Shown here: piece after piece, positions 42,395 to 53,433 of the stretch
Position numbering within the stretch: the stretch's first letter is position 1
Layout of the letters: every line of letters starts with the position of its first letter
NCBI RefSeq assembly: GCF_022664435.1
Contig: NZ_JAKREU010000001.1
Span: 434,001-498,000, forward strand
Source: Sphingomonas panni
GTDB taxonomy: Bacteria; Pseudomonadota; Alphaproteobacteria; Sphingomonadales; Sphingomonadaceae
Reading direction: 5' to 3'
Length of the DNA: 64,000 nt
Program-made: the position numbers and the translations under genes
Notes under the pieces: generated by a model
What the model was told of the DNA's origin: nothing
The model's input: only the letters and a program-made list of their open reading frames with translations
Database searches by the model: none

Positions 42395-42955
42395 ATGATC
42401 ACCGCCATCCGCGAAGTGCGCCGTGCGCGCGGCCTGACGCTGGAGGAGGTCGCGATCCGCTGCGTACCGCCGACCACCGCGCAGACGATCGGCCGTCTCG
42501 AAACCGGCACGCGCACCGTCTCGGTCGGCTGGCTCAACCGCATCGCCGCCGCGCTGGCGGTCGATGCCGCCGATCTGGTCCGCCTGCCCGAACGGCCCGA
42601 TATTCCGGTGGCGGCGATCCTCGACGGATCGGGAGCCAGCGCCCCGCGCCGCGCGATGAACGTGACCCCGCCGCGCAGCGAGGGCGATCTCACCGCGGTG
42701 ATCGTGCAGGCATCGACCGGCGACTATCGCGCGGGCGACATGGTCTGGTGCCGCCGCCTCGCCCCCGCCGACTATATCGCCGCGCTCCACCGCGACGTGC
42801 TCGCCCCCGCGCCGGCCGGCCGCTTCGCCTTCGGCCGGTTGCTGGCGTTCGACGGCGACATGGTGTCGATTCTCCCCGCGACGCTCGGCACCAGCCCGCT
42901 GGCGTTGCGCTGCGCATGGATCGCGGTGGCGGAACGTCTGGTGCGGAACCTGTAG
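42395..42955 (+). CDS. XRE-family HTH regulator
   Basis: 186 residues; AGGA 8 nt before the ATG. The XRE helix-turn-helix is at about residues 2-65 (RRARGLTLEEVAIRCVPPTTAQTIGRLETGTRTVS). The rest (SEGDLTAVIVQASTGDYRAGDMVWCRR and following) resembles an S24-like effector part without an obvious protease dyad. It belongs with the DUF6456 gene on the other side of the Mu-like element in related genomes. The element ends only about 10-20 bp upstream of the ATG, so its native promoter has probably been replaced. Confidence 0.78.
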   Translation: MITAIREVRRARGLTLEEVAIRCVPPTTAQTIGRLETGTRTVSVGWLNRIAAALAVDAADLVRLPERPDIPVAAILDGSGASAPRRAMNVTPPRSEGDLTAVIVQASTGDYRAGDMVWCRRLAPADYIAALHRDVLAPAPAGRFAFGRLLAFDGDMVSILPATLGTSPLALRCAWIAVAERLVRNL

Positions 42956-42994
42956 CCGCCGACGCCACCTGCAAACCCTCCCCATCCCACACAC

Positions 42995-43077
42995 GTCACC
43001 CCAGCGCAGGCTGGGGTCTCCCCGTAAGGGAGGGCGCGCCTCGCCGCAGGAAACCCCAGCCTGCGCTGGGGTGACGC
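42995..43077. repeat. REP-like palindrome pair, family A
   Basis: GTCACCCCAGCGCAGGCTGG at 42995 and its inverse CCCCAGCCTGCGCTGGGGTG ending near 43077, with a 35-nt spacer. Near-perfect arms. Confidence 0.85.
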
Positions 43078-43177
43078 AAGAAGGCAGGATCGAAGCCCCC
43101 TACCCAAAACCCCAACTTTCCCCGACGTCACCCTAAAGCGTCGTGACGCCCCCTCCTTCCCGTGTTAGCCCTCACTC

Positions 43178-45454
43178 ATGCCCGTCTCGGCCACCGCCTC
43201 CGCCCGCGAAATCCTGACGAACCTTCACGACGTGATGGCGTCGCGAAGTCCGGCGCAGGCCAAGCTGAACTCCGTCGTCCGCATCATCGCCGAAGCGCTC
43301 GATAGCGAGGTCTGCTCGATCTACCTGCTGCGCGAGGGGCTGCTCGAACTCTTCGCCACCGTCGGCCTGGCGCAGGAGGCGGTGCACGTCACCAAATTCG
43401 CGCCGAACGAGGGGCTGGTCGGCACGATCGTCGCCAATATCGAAACGCTGAACCTGGCGGAGGCGGCGACCCATCCCGACTTCGCCTATCGGCCGGAAAC
43501 GGGCGAGGACAAATATCACAGCTTTGCCGGCGTCCCGATCATCCGTCGCGAACGCGCGGTGGGGGTGCTGACCGTGCAGCACGCCGATCCGCGCCGCTAT
43601 GCCGATGTCGAGATCGAGGCGCTGCAGACCGTGGCGATGGTGCTGTCCGAACTGATCGCCAATGCCGACCTGATCGATGCGACGGGCGGCACCTCGATCC
43701 GTCCGCAGGCGACCGGCGCGGTGCGGGTGCCCGGCTTCAAGCTGGTCGAGGGGATGGGCGCGGGCGTCGCCGTCTTTCACCAGCCGCGCATCGTCATCGA
43801 ACACACCGTTGCGGACGATACCGAGGCGGAACGCCACCGCGTCTATGCCGCGTTCGACAAGATGCGCGACCAGATCGAACGCATGTCGAACCAGGCCGAA
43901 TTCGGCGTCGGCGGCGAACATGACGAGGTGCTCGCGACCTACAAGATGTTCGCCTATGACGAAGGCTGGTCGCGCCGCATCAACGAGGCGATCGACAGCG
44001 GCCTGACCGCCGAGGCCGCGATCGAACGCGTGCAGCAGCGCACCCGGATGCGGATGCGCGAGATCAAGGACCCGCTGCTCGCCGACCGGATGCACGATCT
44101 GGAGGACCTCTCCAACCGGCTGCTGCGCATCGTGTCGGGGCAGCTCGGCACCGCCGCGCAGCTGGGTCTGCGGCAGGACACGATCCTGATCGCGCGCAAC
44201 CTGGGGCCGGCCGAACTGCTCGAATATGACCGCCGCCGCCTGAAAGGGGTCGTGCTGGAGGAAGGGTCGCTCACCGCCCATGTCGTCATCGTCGCGCGGG
44301 CGATGGGCGTGCCGGTACTGGGCCGCGTCCGCGACGTCCGCCGCCTGATCGCGGAGGGCGACCGGCTGTTGCTGAACTCGGTCGAGGACCTGCTGGTCAT
44401 CCGCCCGACCCCGGCGATGGAGGAGGCGTTCGAGGCCAAGCTTGCGCTGACGCAGAAGCGCCGCGCCGCCTTCGCCGCGATGAAGGGCGAGCCGCCGGTG
44501 ACGAAGGACGGCCACCGCGTCACGATGATGGTCAATGCAGGGCTTCGCGACGACGTCGCCGCGCTCGACCTGACCGGCGCGGACGGCATCGGCCTGTTCC
44601 GCACCGAATTCCAGTTCCTCGTGTCCGCCACCCTGCCCCAGCGCGAGCGGCAGCAGCGGCTCTACCGCGACGTGCTGGAGGTGGCGGGCGACCGCCCGGT
44701 CGTGTTCCGCACCGTCGATATCGGCGGGGACAAGGCGCTGCCCTATCTCGACCATGCCGAGGGGCATGACGAGGAAAACCCGGCGATGGGCTGGCGCGCG
44801 CTCCGCCTCGCGCTCGGCCGCGAAGGCCTGATGAAGGCGCAGGCCCGCGCCCTGATCGAGGCCGCCGCCGGCCGCACCCTGCACGTCATGTTCCCCATGG
44901 TCAGCGAACCCTGGGAATTCAACGAAGCACGCACCCTGTTCGAGGCGCAGCGCGACTGGCTGCGCGGGCGCGGCAAGCCGCTGCCGACCGACATCCGCTA
45001 TGGCGCGATGCTGGAGGTGCCGGCGCTCGCCGACGTGCTCGATTTCCTGTGGCCCAGCCTCGACTTCCTGTCGATCGGCACCAACGACCTGACCCAGTTC
45101 CTGTTCGCCGCCGACCGCGCCGACCCGCGTCTCGCCCTGCGCTATGACTGGCTCAGCCCCGCCATCCTGCGCTTCCTGCGCCGGGTCACGCGTGCGGCGC
45201 ACGAGGCCGGCAAGCCGGTCGCGGTATGTGGCGAGATGGGCGGCCGTCCCCTCGAAGCCATGGCGCTGATCGCGCTCGGCATCGACCGGCTGTCGATCAC
45301 CCCGGCGGCGGTCGGCCCGGTCAAGGCGATGATCCGCTCGCTCGACCGGCAGGCGGCGATGGCCGAGATCGACCGCCTGCTCGCCACGCCCAGCCGCACC
45401 CTGCGCCCCGCGCTGGAGGACTGGGCACGAGAACACGGCGTAGAGCTAAGCTAG
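43178..45454 (+). CDS. ptsP: PtsP, nitrogen-PTS enzyme I (GAF plus EI)
   Basis: 758 residues. A GAF domain (about 25-175) is followed by the EI N-domain and the swivelling phosphohistidine domain, with His368 in EEGSLTAHVVIVARAMGVP, where most EIs have GGRTCHAAI or similar. The PEP-binding barrel has GIGLFRTEFQFL, MGWRALRLAL, HVMFPMVSEPWEF and FLSIGTNDLTQF. It takes phosphate from PEP to NPr in the regulatory PTS-Ntr chain, under control of the GAF ligand. It stands alone. Confidence 0.93.
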   Translation: MPVSATASAREILTNLHDVMASRSPAQAKLNSVVRIIAEALDSEVCSIYLLREGLLELFATVGLAQEAVHVTKFAPNEGLVGTIVANIETLNLAEAATHPDFAYRPETGEDKYHSFAGVPIIRRERAVGVLTVQHADPRRYADVEIEALQTVAMVLSELIANADLIDATGGTSIRPQATGAVRVPGFKLVEGMGAGVAVFHQPRIVIEHTVADDTEAERHRVYAAFDKMRDQIERMSNQAEFGVGGEHDEVLATYKMFAYDEGWSRRINEAIDSGLTAEAAIERVQQRTRMRMREIKDPLLADRMHDLEDLSNRLLRIVSGQLGTAAQLGLRQDTILIARNLGPAELLEYDRRRLKGVVLEEGSLTAHVVIVARAMGVPVLGRVRDVRRLIAEGDRLLLNSVEDLLVIRPTPAMEEAFEAKLALTQKRRAAFAAMKGEPPVTKDGHRVTMMVNAGLRDDVAALDLTGADGIGLFRTEFQFLVSATLPQRERQQRLYRDVLEVAGDRPVVFRTVDIGGDKALPYLDHAEGHDEENPAMGWRALRLALGREGLMKAQARALIEAAAGRTLHVMFPMVSEPWEFNEARTLFEAQRDWLRGRGKPLPTDIRYGAMLEVPALADVLDFLWPSLDFLSIGTNDLTQFLFAADRADPRLALRYDWLSPAILRFLRRVTRAAHEAGKPVAVCGEMGGRPLEAMALIALGIDRLSITPAAVGPVKAMIRSLDRQAAMAEIDRLLATPSRTLRPALEDWAREHGVELS

Positions 45455-45458
45455 GGCC

Positions 45459-45631
45459 GATCGACATTCACCTACCTGGACGCAGGACGACTACGCTATC
45501 CCGATCGTCACTCCCGCGTAGGCGGGAGTCCATATGCGCCAGCGTCGCGGATCCGGCCGAAACGTTAGCGGTTATGGATTCCCGCCTGCGCGGGAATGAC
45601 GACAATCCACGACCGTCGCTGAATGTCGATC
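45459..45631. repeat. composite REP-like element, family B, with outer 12-bp inverted repeat
   Basis: Outer arms GATCGACATTCA (45459-45470) and TGAATGTCGATC (45620-45631) are perfect inverses. Inside lie CACTCCCGCGTAGGCGGGAG (from 45509) and ATTCCCGCCTGCGCGGGAAT (ending near 45598). It fills most of the 325 bp between ptsP and the rodZ-like gene; the rest, to 45779, shows no gene. Confidence 0.85.
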
Positions 45632-45779
45632 GCTCCTAATCCTCCCCGGCACGGGGAGGATATGCAGCCCTCACCTCAATTCCTCGCCACTTCCCCGCTC
45701 CGGCGTTGACAGCCGCCCACTGCTGGCCGAAACCGCCGATGTACCGGGGGCGGACGATCAGCGGGTTGGAAGGGTAGTG

Positions 45780-46604
45780 ATGATGGACGGCGACAGCACC
45801 ACGGGCGCGCCACGCACGGCGGGCATGATGCTGCGTTCGGCACGCGAGGCACAGGGCCTGACCCTGTCGGACGTCGCGCAGCGCACGCGGATTCCGCTGC
45901 GCCATTTGGAAGCGGTCGAGGACGGCAAGTTTCAGGCGCTGCCCTCGATCACCTATGCGATGGGCTTCGGTCGCGCCTATGCCCGCGCGGTCGGCGTGGA
46001 CGAGACGGAGGTGGCGCGCGCGCTGCGTGCCGAACTCGCCGCCAATTACCAGCGCCCCGAACCGCTGCAGGACCTCGAACCGATCGACATGCGCCGTGGC
46101 CCCTCGCCCAGCGTCGTGATCGTCGCCGCGGCCATCGCGATCCTGCTGCTGCTCGGCGTCGGGCTGTATTTCGGCACCTCGCTGTTCCGCCGCGACGAAC
46201 CGGTGACCGCGCCCGCCGCGACCGTGGCCGGCGATCTCGGCATGTTGCCGCCCAGCCCGACGCCGGCGGGCGCCGGTGCCGCCCCGGCCAGCGCGCCGGT
46301 TCCGGCGGGCGGCGGACAGGTGACGCTGGCCGCCACCGGCACCACCTGGGTCCGCATCTTCGACGACACCGGCACGCTGGTGAACAAGGAGATGAAGGAG
46401 GGCGATCGCTACGACGTGCCGATGACCGCGAAGAACCCGCAGATCCGCACCGGCCGCCCCGACCTGCTGACCGTCACCGTCAACGGATCGAACGTGCCGT
46501 CGCTCGGCACCGGCGAACGCCCGGTGACCGTCGCGATCAGTGCGGAGGCGCTGCGCAACCGTGGGTCCGCCACGCCGACACCGACGCCGTCGCCCGCCGG
46601 TTAA
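45780..46604 (+). CDS. RodZ-like HTH membrane protein
   Basis: 274 residues from the ATG at 45780 (GTG at 45777 is also possible; GGAAGGG upstream). A RodZ-type HTH (GLTLSDVAQRTRIPLRHLEAVEDGKFQALPS) occupies about residues 15-85. One membrane segment follows (VVIVAAAIAILLLLGVGLYFG, split here only by its length), then a proline/alanine-rich periplasmic linker and a DUF4115 domain (TTWVRIFDDTGTLVNKEMKEGD). RodZ ties MreB to the membrane in rod-shaped cells. Confidence 0.85.
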   Translation: MMDGDSTTGAPRTAGMMLRSAREAQGLTLSDVAQRTRIPLRHLEAVEDGKFQALPSITYAMGFGRAYARAVGVDETEVARALRAELAANYQRPEPLQDLEPIDMRRGPSPSVVIVAAAIAILLLLGVGLYFGTSLFRRDEPVTAPAATVAGDLGMLPPSPTPAGAGAAPASAPVPAGGGQVTLAATGTTWVRIFDDTGTLVNKEMKEGDRYDVPMTAKNPQIRTGRPDLLTVTVNGSNVPSLGTGERPVTVAISAEALRNRGSATPTPTPSPAG

Positions 46605-46669
46605 GCGTGGCGACAGCTCGGAAACCTAGGGTCGTGCGGCCCGTCCAACCTGCTCCGGGGGGAGTTTTC

Positions 46670-47662
46670 ATGCGTTCTTTCAAAGCCCTGCCGCTCCTCG
46701 CCCTCGGCCTGCTCGCCGCCGTTCCCGCCACGGCCCAGACCGCGACCCAGCTCGACGGCCGCGTCAACAAGCTCGAGCGCGAGATGCGCGCGGTGCAGCG
46801 GAAGGTCTTTCCGGGCGGCGCCCCGAACCAGGTCGAGCCGCAGATCACCGCCCCGACCCAGCCGATCGACATCCCCGGCAGCCCGTCCAGCGGCCCGCTC
46901 GCCACGCTCACCTCGCGGGTCGATGCGCTCGAATCGCAGCAGCAGTCGCTGACCGGCCAGCTCGAACAGGCGCAGTACAAGCTGCGGCAGCTCGAATCGG
47001 CGTTCGAGGCGTATAAGAGCGCGACCGACGCGAAGCTCAAGGCGCTGGAAGGTGCCGGCACCGCGCCGATCGCCCCGGCCTCGCCCGGCGCGGTTGCCGC
47101 ATCGGGCGACACCTCGACCGACAGCGCCCCGCCGACGCGCGGCCCGGGCAATGGCGGCGGCACCCTCGGCGGCACTACCGTCCGCCCGCCCGCCGTCACC
47201 GCGCCTGCCACCAGCGCCGACCCGGCCCGCGCCGCCCGCATCGCCGCCGTCGAAAAGCCCGCTACGGGCGACGCGGCCGAGGACGGCTATCTCTACGGCT
47301 TCCGCCTGTGGAGCGCGAAACTCTATCCCGAAGCCATCGCCGCGCTGCGCCCGGTCGTCGCCAAATACCCCAAGCACCGCCGCGCCAGCTACGCCCAGAA
47401 CCTGATCGGCCGCGCCTATCTCGACGACGGCAAGCCCAGCCTTGCGAGCCGCGAATTCTACGATAACTACAAGAACATGCCCGACGGCGAACGCGCCCCG
47501 GACAGCCTGTTCTACCTCGCCGACGCGCTGACCAAGTTGAAGAAGACCAAGGAAGCCTGCGACGTCTATGGCGAGCTGACCGACGTCTATGGCGACAAGA
47601 TATCGGGCGCGATGAAGGCGGACGTGGCGAAGGGCCGGACGGCGAACAAGTGCGCGGCGTGA
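46670..47662 (+). CDS. cpoB: CpoB/YbgF-type cell-division coordinator
   Basis: 330 residues from the ATG at 46670 (GGGGGGAG 6 nt upstream). A signal peptide (to about residue 22) precedes a coiled-coil (LDGRVNKLEREMRAVQRKV; later VDALESQQQSLTGQLEQAQ), a proline/alanine linker and a C-terminal TPR region of about 110 residues (YLYGFRLWSAKLYPEAIAAL onward). CpoB coordinates outer-membrane constriction with septal wall synthesis together with Tol-Pal. Here it follows the rodZ-like gene by 65 bp and is not beside pal. Confidence 0.88.
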   Translation: MRSFKALPLLALGLLAAVPATAQTATQLDGRVNKLEREMRAVQRKVFPGGAPNQVEPQITAPTQPIDIPGSPSSGPLATLTSRVDALESQQQSLTGQLEQAQYKLRQLESAFEAYKSATDAKLKALEGAGTAPIAPASPGAVAASGDTSTDSAPPTRGPGNGGGTLGGTTVRPPAVTAPATSADPARAARIAAVEKPATGDAAEDGYLYGFRLWSAKLYPEAIAALRPVVAKYPKHRRASYAQNLIGRAYLDDGKPSLASREFYDNYKNMPDGERAPDSLFYLADALTKLKKTKEACDVYGELTDVYGDKISGAMKADVAKGRTANKCAA

Positions 47663-47814
47663 GGGGGGAGTTACCTCCTCTCCGATCGTGCTGAGTAAGG
47701 GCTGAGCGTAGTCGGAGACCTGTATCAAGGCACTTTTGGCGGTCCTTCGATACGCTGCTTCGACAGGCTCGGCAGCTACGCAGGACGGACGGGATTAGTC
47801 CCCCTGCAAAAAAT

Positions 47815-47938
47815 TCCGTTCGGTTCGAGCAGCTTCGAGCTTGTCGAGAAGCGTCCGTCGAGAACCCGCCCGCTTGGGGCACCCCCTTCTCGACTTCGGT
47901 TCTCGACAAGCTCGAACCTGCGCTCGAAGCAAACGGGG
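47815..47938. repeat. REP-like palindrome, family C
   Basis: CCGTTCGGTTCGAGC at 47817 and the inverse GCTCGAAGCAAACGG ending at 47936, with CCCGCTTGGGGCACCCCCTT in the centre as in the copy at 28322. A further diverged palindrome with CTTCGACAGGCTCGGCAG lies at about 47690-47775. Together these fill the 299-bp gap between cpoB and tilS. Confidence 0.82.
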
Positions 47939-47961
47939 GAAGAAATAGGGGAACCGAACCG

Positions 47962-49149
47962 ATGCTGGCATCCAATCCGCCCCTCCCCCCCGAAGCCACC
48001 ACCCGCTTCACCCGCGACCTCACCGCGCTCGCCCCCGCCCCAACGCCCGACCGCCCGCTGGCGATCGCCGTCTCCGGCGGCCCCGACTCGATGGCATTGC
48101 TCGCGCTCGCCACCGCCGCCTTCCCCGACAGCGTGATCGCCGCCACCGTCGACCATCGCCTGCGCGCGGCATCGGTGGACGAGGCCCTGATGGTCGCCGA
48201 CTGGTGCCACACCCGCGCCATCCGCCACGCGACGTTATGGCCCGAAAAGCCCCCCGCCGGCGCCAGCCTCCAGGCGCAGGCGCGCCACGCCCGCTACGCC
48301 CTGCTCGCCGACTGGGCACTCGCCGCGGGCGCCTCCGCCCTCGCCACCGCGCACCATGCCGACGATCAGGCCGAAACCTTCCTGATGCGCGCCGCCCGCG
48401 CCTCCGGACCGGCGGGCCTCGCCGGCATCCGCCCGCGCTGGGAGTTCGATGCGAGCCGGTGGCGCGGGGACACCCCCCGCCCCGAATCCGCCCCCCGGAC
48501 CCAAACGCCACTCCAGACCCGATCCGCAGCCTCACCTCAAACGTCACCCCAGCGCAGGCTGGGGTCTCCCCGTGATGAGCGAACCGCCAACCAACCGGAA
48601 GACCCCAGCCTGCGCTGGGGTGACGTTCAGGGCGCGGAAGATCGCCCCCTCCCCATCGTCCGCCCCCTCCTCACCTGGCGCCGCGCCGAACTGCGCACCC
48701 TCGCCACCAGCCTGCCCTTCATCGACGACCCGTCGAACACCGACCCGCGCCACGACCGCACCGCCGCCCGCACATTGCTGGCCGCCGGGCATCTCGACCC
48801 GCTCGCCCTCGCCGCCGCCGCCGCCCATTGCCGGGAGGTCGATGCCGCGCTGACCGAAACGGTCGACTGGCTCTGGCGCACCCGCGCCCTCCCCGCCGAA
48901 CCCGGCGAACACCGCCTCGACACGACCGACCTGCCGCGCGAACTGCGCCGCCGACTCGCCCGTCGCGCCATCGGCGATGTACGGCTGATCGATGGCATCA
49001 CCGAAGGCCGATGGTCCGACGCCGCCAACATCGAATCGCTGCTCGACGCGCTCGAAACGGGCGGGAAAGCGACGCAGGCCGGCATACTGGCATCGGCAAA
49101 GGCCGGAATCTGGCACTTCCGCCCCGCTCCACCGCGCCGATCAGACTGA
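47962..49149 (+). CDS. tilS: TilS, tRNA(Ile)-lysidine synthase, with repeat-derived insertion
   Basis: 395 residues. The PP-loop SGGPDS is at residues 38-43 and ATAHHADDQAETFLMR at about 128-143, both catalytic motifs of TilS, which makes lysidine at C34 of tRNA-Ile2 to read AUA. After GLAGIRPR (residue 159) relatives continue straight to a sequence like LPIVRPLLTWRRAELR. Here about 70 extra residues stand between (about 160-229), of which about 193-224 are encoded by a family A REP pair. The C-terminal helical domain (from about 255) is shorter than in E. coli TilS. The frame is intact throughout. Confidence 0.9.
   Translation: MLASNPPLPPEATTRFTRDLTALAPAPTPDRPLAIAVSGGPDSMALLALATAAFPDSVIAATVDHRLRAASVDEALMVADWCHTRAIRHATLWPEKPPAGASLQAQARHARYALLADWALAAGASALATAHHADDQAETFLMRAARASGPAGLAGIRPRWEFDASRWRGDTPRPESAPRTQTPLQTRSAASPQTSPQRRLGSPRDERTANQPEDPSLRWGDVQGAEDRPLPIVRPLLTWRRAELRTLATSLPFIDDPSNTDPRHDRTAARTLLAAGHLDPLALAAAAAHCREVDAALTETVDWLWRTRALPAEPGEHRLDTTDLPRELRRRLARRAIGDVRLIDGITEGRWSDAANIESLLDALETGGKATQAGILASAKAGIWHFRPAPPRRSD
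48542..48626. repeat. REP-like palindrome pair, family A, inside tilS
   Basis: GTCACCCCAGCGCAGGCTGG at 48543 and CCCCAGCCTGCGCTGGGGTG ending near 48622 are the same halves as in the intergenic copies at 42995 and 53320. The element is read in frame and gives the peptide TSPQRRLGSPRDERTANQ and following residues. Confidence 0.9.
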
Positions 49150-49218
49150 TCGACGTTGTTCCATTGCCATTAACCTCGCCAAGCCTATCTTGGGTGGACT
49201 GAGAGGTAGCACGTCCGC

Positions 49219-51180
<1,962 letters not shown>

Positions 51181-51205
51181 CGCCTCGACAGGCGCAAACT
51201 TCGGC

Positions 51206-51239
51206 AGCGGCGTCCCCTTCCATCGAAGGGGGCGCCGCT
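51206..51239. terminator. hairpin after ftsH
   Basis: AGCGGCGTCCCCTTC (51206-51220) and GAAGGGGGCGCCGCT (51225-51239) pair over 15 bp with one G-U-type mismatch and a 4-nt loop, 25 bp after the stop. No clear T-run follows. Confidence 0.55.
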
Positions 51240-51355
51240 GGTCGTTCGGGGCACATATCGCGCCAACTTCGTATCCTTTGAAACCGGCCATATTGACTTC
51301 CCGGCCCCACGGTCGAACGATGTGACATCGTCCCATTTGTGGAGCCGTTGCCCCC

Positions 51356-53284
51356 ATGCGTATCCGCCCGCTGCTTCTCGCCTGTACCCTCGCGCTCGGT
51401 GCCTCGACCCTCGCCGCGCAGACCGCCCAGCCCGGCCCCGATATCTGGCCGCCCAACGGGGACATTCCGGCCAGGTTCGTGCCGCCGACCGACAAATACG
51501 ACTATGTGAAGCGCGAAGTGATGATCCCGATGCGCGACGGGGTGAAGCTGCACACGGTCATCATGATCCCGAAGGGCGCGGTGAACGCCCCGATCCTGCT
51601 GACCCGCACCCCCTATAACGCCTCGGGCCGCGTCGCCCGCGCCGACAGCACCAGCTATGTCGCGACCCTGCCGCAGGGCGACGAGGTGTTCACCCGCGCC
51701 GGCTATATCCGCGTGTTCCAGGACATTCGCGGCAAATACGGGTCGGAGGGCGACTATGTCGTAACCCGTCCCGTCCGGGGGCCGCTGAACCCCAGCAGCA
51801 CCGACCATGTCACCGACGCCTATGACACGATCGACTGGCTGGTGAACAAGGCGAACCTGCCCGAAAGCAACGGCCGGGTCGGGATGCTCGGATCGTCCTA
51901 CGAAGGCTTCACCGTCGTCATGGCGCTGCTGAACCCGCATCCCGCCCTCAAGGTCGCGGCACCCGAAAGCCCGATGATCGACGGCTGGATGGGCGACGAC
52001 TGGTTCCATTACGGCGCGTTCCGGCTGGCGAATATCGGCTGGATCGGCAGCCAGACCGGCTACAAGGGGCCAGGTGCCTCGCCGCCATCGACCACCTATG
52101 ACGATTACGACCAGTTCCGGAACGTGGGGTCCGCGAACGACTGGGCCAAGGCGTCGGGCTATGCCCAGCTGCCCTTCTGGCAGCGCTTCGTCGCCCACCC
52201 GTCCTACGACGCCTATTGGCAGGGGCAGGCGCTCGACAAGCTGATCGCCGCCAACCCCTCCAACGTCCCCACCATGTGGGAGCAGGGGCTGTGGGATCAG
52301 GAGGACATGTACGGCGCGATCACCGCATGGGAGGCGCTGAAGGCCAAGGGTAAGGGCGGCAACAACTTCCTCGTCATGGGGCCGTGGCGGCACAGCGGCG
52401 CGAATTATGACGGGTCGTCGCTCGGCGACATCAAGTTCAACGGCGACACGGCACTGCAATGGCGGGAGAATTACCTCTTCCCCTTCTTCGACCAGTATCT
52501 GCGCGACGGCCGCCCGGCCTTCACCCCGCCCCAGGCCCTGATCTACAATACCGGCGAGAATCACTGGGACGAACTCGCCCAGTGGCCGCTGGCGTGCGAG
52601 AAGGGCTGCGCTGCCCCGCTGAAGCCCATCTATCTGGGTGCCGATGGCGACCTCGGCTTCACTGCGGCGAAGGCCGGCGGCGACAGCTATGTCTCCGACC
52701 CCGCCAAGCCGGTCCCGCACCTCTCACGCCCGGTCAATTTCGACGACGGCCGGTGGAAGGCATGGCTGGTCAGCGACCAGCGCCACGTCGACGGGCGCAC
52801 CGACGTCATGACCTACCAGACACCGGTGCTGACCCAGCCGGTCAAGGTATCCGGCGCGCCGATCGCCGATATCTTTGCCAAGACGACCGGCACCGACGGC
52901 GATTTCGTAGTGAAGGTGATCGACGTCTATCCCGACGTCGTGCCCGGCCAGCCGGCGATGGGCGGCTACCAGCTGCCGATCAGCCTGGATATCTTCCGCG
53001 GCCGCTACCGCAACGACTTCGCCAAGCCCTCGGCGATCCCGGCGAACAAGACCCAGCGCTATCGCTTCCGCCTGCCGACGGTAAACCATGTGTTCCAGCC
53101 GGGCCACCGCATCATGGTGCAGGTCCAGTCGTCGCTGTTCCCGCTCTACGACCGCAACCCGCAAACCTACGTCCCGAACATCTTCACCGCGCCCAAGGAT
53201 GCCTATCGCAAGGCGACGGTGACGATCGAACGCGGCGGCGCCAGCCCGAGTGCGGTGTGGCTGCCGGTAGTGGAGGCGAAGTAG
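51356..53284 (+). CDS. alpha-amino-acid ester hydrolase/CocE-type acylase (S15 family), exported
   Basis: 642 residues with a signal peptide (MRIRPLLLACTLALGASTLAAQ). The alpha/beta-hydrolase domain carries the nucleophile Ser181 in GSSYEGF, an acid region WDQEDMYG and the histidine in GPWRHSG. A C-terminal jelly-roll domain (SGAPIADIFAKTTGTDGDF onward) follows. The GSSYEGFTVVMALLNPHPALK block is that of alpha-amino-acid ester hydrolases of Xanthomonas and Acetobacter, enzymes that act on ampicillin-like side chains and amino-acid esters. General CocE/NonD annotation is the fallback. It is unlinked to other catabolic genes. Confidence 0.88.
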   Translation: MRIRPLLLACTLALGASTLAAQTAQPGPDIWPPNGDIPARFVPPTDKYDYVKREVMIPMRDGVKLHTVIMIPKGAVNAPILLTRTPYNASGRVARADSTSYVATLPQGDEVFTRAGYIRVFQDIRGKYGSEGDYVVTRPVRGPLNPSSTDHVTDAYDTIDWLVNKANLPESNGRVGMLGSSYEGFTVVMALLNPHPALKVAAPESPMIDGWMGDDWFHYGAFRLANIGWIGSQTGYKGPGASPPSTTYDDYDQFRNVGSANDWAKASGYAQLPFWQRFVAHPSYDAYWQGQALDKLIAANPSNVPTMWEQGLWDQEDMYGAITAWEALKAKGKGGNNFLVMGPWRHSGANYDGSSLGDIKFNGDTALQWRENYLFPFFDQYLRDGRPAFTPPQALIYNTGENHWDELAQWPLACEKGCAAPLKPIYLGADGDLGFTAAKAGGDSYVSDPAKPVPHLSRPVNFDDGRWKAWLVSDQRHVDGRTDVMTYQTPVLTQPVKVSGAPIADIFAKTTGTDGDFVVKVIDVYPDVVPGQPAMGGYQLPISLDIFRGRYRNDFAKPSAIPANKTQRYRFRLPTVNHVFQPGHRIMVQVQSSLFPLYDRNPQTYVPNIFTAPKDAYRKATVTIERGGASPSAVWLPVVEAK

Positions 53285-53319
53285 GGGCTACCCAGCCCCG
53301 GACGCCCCTTCGTCAAAAA

Positions 53320-53405
53320 CGTCACCCCAGCGCAGGCTGGGGTCTCGCTGTTGGCTGGCGGATCGACTGCCACGAGGAGACCCCAGCCTGCACTGGGGTG
53401 ACGTC
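53320..53405. repeat. REP-like palindrome pair, family A
   Basis: GTCACCCCAGCGCAGGCTGG from 53321 and CCCCAGCCTGCACTGGGGTG ending near 53400, then ACGTC. It lies between the convergent hydrolase and tyrC genes. Confidence 0.85.
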
Positions 53406-53433
53406 TATGCGGTTGGAGAAAAGGGAAGCCCCC

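Noticed and set aside
43172..45436. 754-codon minus-strand frame opposite ptsP
   Set aside because: Mirror frame of a high-GC gene with all PtsP motifs on the plus strand.
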